Positions 12,383 through 14,646 of a stretch of DNA of 14,646 bases are shown in pieces. The number at the start of each line of letters is the position of its first letter. Positions within the stretch are counted from its first letter, which is position 1. Location of the stretch: positions 35,016-49,661 of the forward strand of contig DCJC01000025.1 in assembly GCA_002317355.1 (NCBI GenBank), given 5' to 3'. The notes below the pieces were generated by a model, which was not told the origin of the DNA, searched no databases, and saw only the letters and a list, made by a program, of their open reading frames with translations. Origin of the DNA: Prevotellaceae bacterium UBA1710 (lineage in GTDB: Bacteria > Bacteroidota > Bacteroidia > Bacteroidales > Bacteroidaceae). The position numbers and the translations under genes are program-made.

Positions 12383-12413
12383 TTTGCGGTTTGATGGGAA
12401 TGATATAACTTTG
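12383..12413 (+). promoter_or_regulatory. Promoter of beta-barrel paralogue B
   Basis: TTTG at 12383-12386, 19 bases, then TAACTTTG at 12406-12413 followed by CA. Transcription would start about 12420, giving a ~100-base leader before the ATG at 12520. The gap between the terminator at 12256 and this promoter is AT-rich, with nothing else recognised. Confidence 0.85.
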
Positions 12414-12446
12414 CAATCGCTTACGAAAAGAAGCAAATAGGAATCT

Positions 12447-12480
12447 GTATGTGCCGAACGACGAAAACAACGGCACGTAT
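12447..12480 (+). promoter_or_regulatory. Stem-loop in the 5' leader of beta-barrel paralogue B
   Basis: GTATGTGCCG (12447-12456) pairs with CGGCACGTAT (12471-12480) over 10 bp with two G-U pairs, around a 14-base A-rich loop. It lies in the transcript leader, 39 bases before the ATG, and has no T run, so it is not a terminator. A role in mRNA stability or translation control is possible but not shown. Confidence 0.6.
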
Positions 12481-12519
12481 CTTTACTTTATAAACTATAT
12501 AACAAATTCAAAACAAACA

Positions 12520-13212
12520 ATGAAAAAGGTAATTCTATCGCTTGTGACGGCAGCATGTCTGTGCCCGACACTTGCTAATGCTCAGGAAGAAGAGCAGCGC
12601 AAATTCTCTATCATGCCTTATGTCGGTGTGAATTATTCCAATCTCTCTGGATACAAATTCCATGAGGGAAGTAGAACTGGCAGTGTTAATCCTACGTTAG
12701 GTTTGCAGTTGCAGTATAACCTGTCTGATAAGTCAGCCTTGCTCCTCGACTACAATTACCGTCGAATGAGTTATACGAGAAATTTCCAGAGCTATCAAGC
12801 CACCTATCATGGATTCGACAAGGATTTCCAGGAAACAACTTCTCCGTATGAGGTTAAGACAACAGGCAACTATCACACCCTTGGTGTACAGTACAAGTAT
12901 AATCTCGGTAAGGGATTCTCTGCAAGAGTTGGTCTCGAGGCAATGTGGGTGTCTTCTGGTACAGACAAGTATATAGATCTTGGTTGGGGGTATGCCCTCT
13001 CTGATAGAGGACAGTTTGCCATTCCTCTCGGACTTACCTACGAGCACAAGAACATCACTGTGAATGCTACGTATCATCTGCCTTTATCCTTCGGTTCAGA
13101 TGAGGAATATAGTCATCTTGGAGATGGCAAGGATAGAACGTGGAAGACTCGGTTGCAGACTTTCGACCTGACTGTAGGCTATCGTATTCCATTTGGAAAA
13201 AAGCGTAAATAG
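12520..13212 (+). CDS. Outer-membrane beta-barrel protein, paralogue B
   Basis: A 230-residue exported protein: signal peptide MKKVILSLVTAACLCPTLANAQ, then a small outer-membrane barrel with motifs IMPYVGVNYSNLSGY, LLLDYNYRRMSY, YHTLGVQYKYNLGKGFSARV, NITVNATYHLPLSF and the terminal strand LQTFDLTVGYRIPFG. It is paralogous to the gene at 10676, but compact, and probably closer to the ancestral form. The ATG at 12520 is chosen over an in-frame GTG at 12451 because that codon sits in the leader stem-loop and would put 23 hydrophilic residues before the signal peptide. The lipoprotein gene follows after 46 bases without a promoter or terminator, so the two are likely one transcript. Confidence 0.87.
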   Translation: MKKVILSLVTAACLCPTLANAQEEEQRKFSIMPYVGVNYSNLSGYKFHEGSRTGSVNPTLGLQLQYNLSDKSALLLDYNYRRMSYTRNFQSYQATYHGFDKDFQETTSPYEVKTTGNYHTLGVQYKYNLGKGFSARVGLEAMWVSSGTDKYIDLGWGYALSDRGQFAIPLGLTYEHKNITVNATYHLPLSFGSDEEYSHLGDGKDRTWKTRLQTFDLTVGYRIPFGKKRK

Positions 13213-13258
13213 AACATAACCATATACTACATATAATATATAATTCAACTCAACTATT

Positions 13259-14041
13259 ATGAAAAGAATTAAGATATCACTTTCTCTCGCTATCGTTGCA
13301 CTGATTTCATGTTGTTTCGCATCATGCTCAGACTATGAAGACGAAGATTGTTTTTGCTATAACTCCTACATCTATGAGGTGCCACATCAGCCTATGGACT
13401 CTGTGTCGGTTGTCATTAACACCCCTTACTATGAGTATAATGAAAGGATTGGTGCAGAGAACTTCCTCAAAAAATGTGGAGATGGAGGCATTTTGAATTT
13501 CACTTATTCCAGTGAGGGGTTCCACATCTATAGTCCTTACAATTGCAAAAACACTTATAAGCCGAATGCATCCTATACTGCATTTGAGGGCGAGGTCGTG
13601 TTTCATGGACTGAAAAACATGTGTGACACCTATATCTTGGCGAGTGCAAAAGACACAATAGCTTTTTCTGGTTATGCGGAGTTCCGGTTTTGCAGGTTGC
13701 GTGTAGAAATCGACGAGGAGGCTCTTGCTAAGGCTGTGTTTAGAGGCGTTCAAGATGCAAAGACCGCCAACATTGAGTGCAGTTTCGATATTCCAGAGAA
13801 GTATGTGCCTGAGTACAAGTTCCTGCTGTTTGTTTCTTCGTCAGAAGAATCGTTGACAGGAGATAAGGTAGGCAACGCAGTCTCTGCATTGGATGTAACG
13901 CCTGATGCCAAAGGAAAGGCTGTTGTTAACATTGCGTCGCTTCTCAAGTCGGGTGAGAAAGTGTACTATCGTCCTGTAATCGTGGCGAACGAAACCCAAG
14001 AGGTGTACAAGGGTAAGATCATGTCATTGACAGGCAAATGA
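13259..14041 (+). CDS. Lipoprotein of unknown function
   Basis: A 260-residue protein. MKRIKISLSLAIVALISCCF precedes ASC, with Cys23 the likely lipidated residue; Cys18 and Cys19 are alternatives. It is followed by an acidic Cys-containing stretch (SDYEDEDCFCYNS), a form common for Bacteroidetes surface-exposed lipoproteins. The middle is beta-rich and I recognise no domain. The end, VYYRPVIVANETQEVYKGKI, resembles the last strands of fibronectin type III-like modules in Bacteroidetes lipoproteins (Y-Y-R-x-x-x-x-N ... Y-x-G). A partnership with the beta-barrel encoded just upstream is inferred from the 46-base spacing only. The gene ends before a strong terminator at 14068. Confidence 0.8.
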   Translation: MKRIKISLSLAIVALISCCFASCSDYEDEDCFCYNSYIYEVPHQPMDSVSVVINTPYYEYNERIGAENFLKKCGDGGILNFTYSSEGFHIYSPYNCKNTYKPNASYTAFEGEVVFHGLKNMCDTYILASAKDTIAFSGYAEFRFCRLRVEIDEEALAKAVFRGVQDAKTANIECSFDIPEKYVPEYKFLLFVSSSEESLTGDKVGNAVSALDVTPDAKGKAVVNIASLLKSGEKVYYRPVIVANETQEVYKGKIMSLTGK

Positions 14042-14067
14042 TTTTAGGTGAATAGTATTTTGTGAAT

Positions 14068-14135
14068 AATGCTGCTGGTGCGGGAGTATGGCTAACGCGT
14101 TTAGCTTCTTCAGTGCCGGCAGCATTTTCTGTTTT
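14068..14135 (+). terminator. Intrinsic terminator after the lipoprotein gene
   Basis: AATGCTGC (14068-14075) pairs with GCAGCATT (14119-14126) and continues inward with wobble and GG/CC pairs. An inner hairpin GCTAA/TTAGC around CGCGT (14091-14105) caps it. TTTTCTGTTTTT follows. It closes the 12383-14041 unit. Confidence 0.88.
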
Positions 14136-14188
14136 TGTTCACTATTTCTCTGTGCCATTTAAACAGCTTTCATTGTCAATTATTAATT

Positions 14189-14215
14189 AACCTGAATTTA
14201 TGAATAATTCAGGTT
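14189..14215. repeat. Perfect 10-bp inverted repeat
   Basis: AACCTGAATT (14189-14198) and AATTCAGGTT (14206-14215) around the seven bases tatgaat. Neither strand has a clear T run after it. It could be a regulator site or a barrier between the convergent units that end on either side. Confidence 0.8.
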
Positions 14216-14251
14216 TGGTGCTTGTCTGTGTCTCTTCGTGTGAAAATATAG

Positions 14252-14287
14252 TGTCAACATTGTCAACATTGTCAACATTGTCAATAA
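14252..14287. repeat. Four tandem 9-bp TGTCAACAT units
   Basis: TGTCAACAT is repeated exactly three times from 14252, then a fourth unit reads TGTCAATAA. Unlike the other arrays here it has no complementary second arm. The same core, TTGTCAA, appears at 14174-14180 and 14497-14503. Confidence 0.92.
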
Positions 14288-14312
14288 AAAAAGCTCGCTT
14301 AACAGCGAACTT
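14284..14312 (-). terminator. Intrinsic terminator of the minus-strand smalltalk-like module
   Basis: On the minus strand, AAGTTCGCT (14312-14304) pairs with AGCGAGCTT (14299-14291) with one wobble around GTTA, followed by seven T residues (14292-14286). It points toward transcription entering from the right edge of the window and supports the two minus-strand genes at 14369-14646. Confidence 0.9.
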
Positions 14313-14368
14313 TTCCTTGTAGTAAATACTCAATACACTTTTCGTTTCTTATGGTCTGTTACATCAAT

Positions 14369-14467
14369 CTAACCTATAGAGAAGCCAAAAGCAGAGAGAA
14401 TGGCTGAAATCGTGGTAATCGCAATATTGATTATAACGCTCCATTTGTTCTTTTTCTCGTTTGTCAT
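14369..14467 (-). CDS. Smalltalk-like small membrane-associated protein
   Basis: A 32-residue protein starting MTNEKKNKWS followed by a hydrophobic stretch VIINIAITTISAILSAFGFS. Length, lysine-rich start, central KxKW and the single hydrophobic segment match the 'smalltalk protein' family of Bacteroides and Prevotella, tiny proteins of unknown function often near HU-like DNA-binding protein and N-acetylmuramoyl-alanine amidase genes. The start is fixed by AGGAGG seven bases upstream, a strong Shine-Dalgarno that is rare in this phylum. The ATG lies two bases after the stop of the preceding gene, so translation is probably coupled. A terminator follows at 14312. Confidence 0.75.
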   Translation of the reverse strand: MTNEKKNKWSVIINIAITTISAILSAFGFSIG

Positions 14468-14469
14468 AG

Positions 14470-14646
14470 TTATTTCCTCCTGATAAGGTTTACATAATTG
14501 TCAATTCCGAAGAATGTTGCGCAGAAAACAAGTAGCTGAGCAATCAGTATCAGAACTGAGCCGTCAATCACTCCAAGCGGTGGAATTATGATTCCTGCTA
14601 TTGCAAACACCATTGCCATTGCGAAAGCGCTTATTGCGAGATATAG
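14470..14646 (-). CDS. Holin-like small membrane protein, 5' part outside the window
   Basis: The last 58 residues of a minus-strand gene. Two hydrophobic segments (LAISAFAMAMVFAIAGIII and SVLILIAQLLVFCATFFGI) flank the turn PPLGVIDGS, and it ends NYVNLIRRK. The I-x-P-P-x-G-V-I-D-x-S-V-L pattern recurs, as I recall, in small membrane proteins of Bacteroides phages and integrated elements that look like holins. That assignment is tentative. Its 3' end contains the Shine-Dalgarno of the smalltalk-like gene, so the two are one transcript. Confidence 0.65.
   Translation of the reverse strand, partial: LYLAISAFAMAMVFAIAGIIIPPLGVIDGSVLILIAQLLVFCATFFGIDNYVNLIRRK

Noticed and set aside
12451..12519. 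GTG start giving 23 more residues to barrel paralogue B
   Set aside because: It would place hydrophilic sequence ahead of a clear signal peptide and lies in a leader stem-loop.

Overview
The window looks like chromosome of a Bacteroidales bacterium, most likely a Prevotella/Segatella relative. The signs are TAnnTTTG -7 boxes paired with TTTG near -33, almost no Shine-Dalgarno sequences, many exported proteins and lipoproteins, a secreted protein with a short C-terminal tail of the kind common in this group, and a small 'smalltalk'-type protein at the right edge. The species call is inference.

Layout. 1-60: 3' end of a tRNA without encoded CCA, then a near-perfect intrinsic terminator. 99-3014: an FAD-dependent dehydrogenase-like protein and a compact ComEC-family membrane protein that appears to lack the OB-fold domain. 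2977-3720 (minus): a secreted protein whose 3' end overlaps comEC. 3721-4524: long intergenic region with two minus-strand promoters, a candidate small RNA and a large 11-bp-unit palindrome. 4448-8985: an aromatic amino acid operon: promoter, a 26-residue leader peptide loaded with alternating Tyr/Phe codons, antiterminator/terminator, then pheA, an aminotransferase, DAHP synthase-chorismate mutase, and tyrA. Together these cover entry to the shikimate pathway, chorismate to prephenate, both prephenate branches and the final transamination. The leader reads out charged tRNA-Phe and tRNA-Tyr by ribosome position, so one signal would control the whole set. 9060-9920: secreted alpha/beta-hydrolase (esterase type). 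10074-14041: envelope genes: a lipoprotein with a C-terminal membrane segment, two paralogous outer-membrane beta-barrels flanking a small Cys-rich secreted protein, and a second lipoprotein. 14284-14646 (minus): end of a phage-like small-protein module (holin-like fragment, smalltalk-like protein, strong terminator).

The most unusual feature is what fills the intergenic gaps. Seven separate gaps carry snap-back repeats or phased short repeats. Some are built from 7-, 9- or 11-bp units whose second arm is complementary. Two inside the aromatic operon are bipartite palindromes with local hairpins, which differ between arms by compensatory base changes. One of these runs from the stop codon of one gene to the base before the ATG of the next. 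The clearest regulatory system is the Phe/Tyr attenuator.
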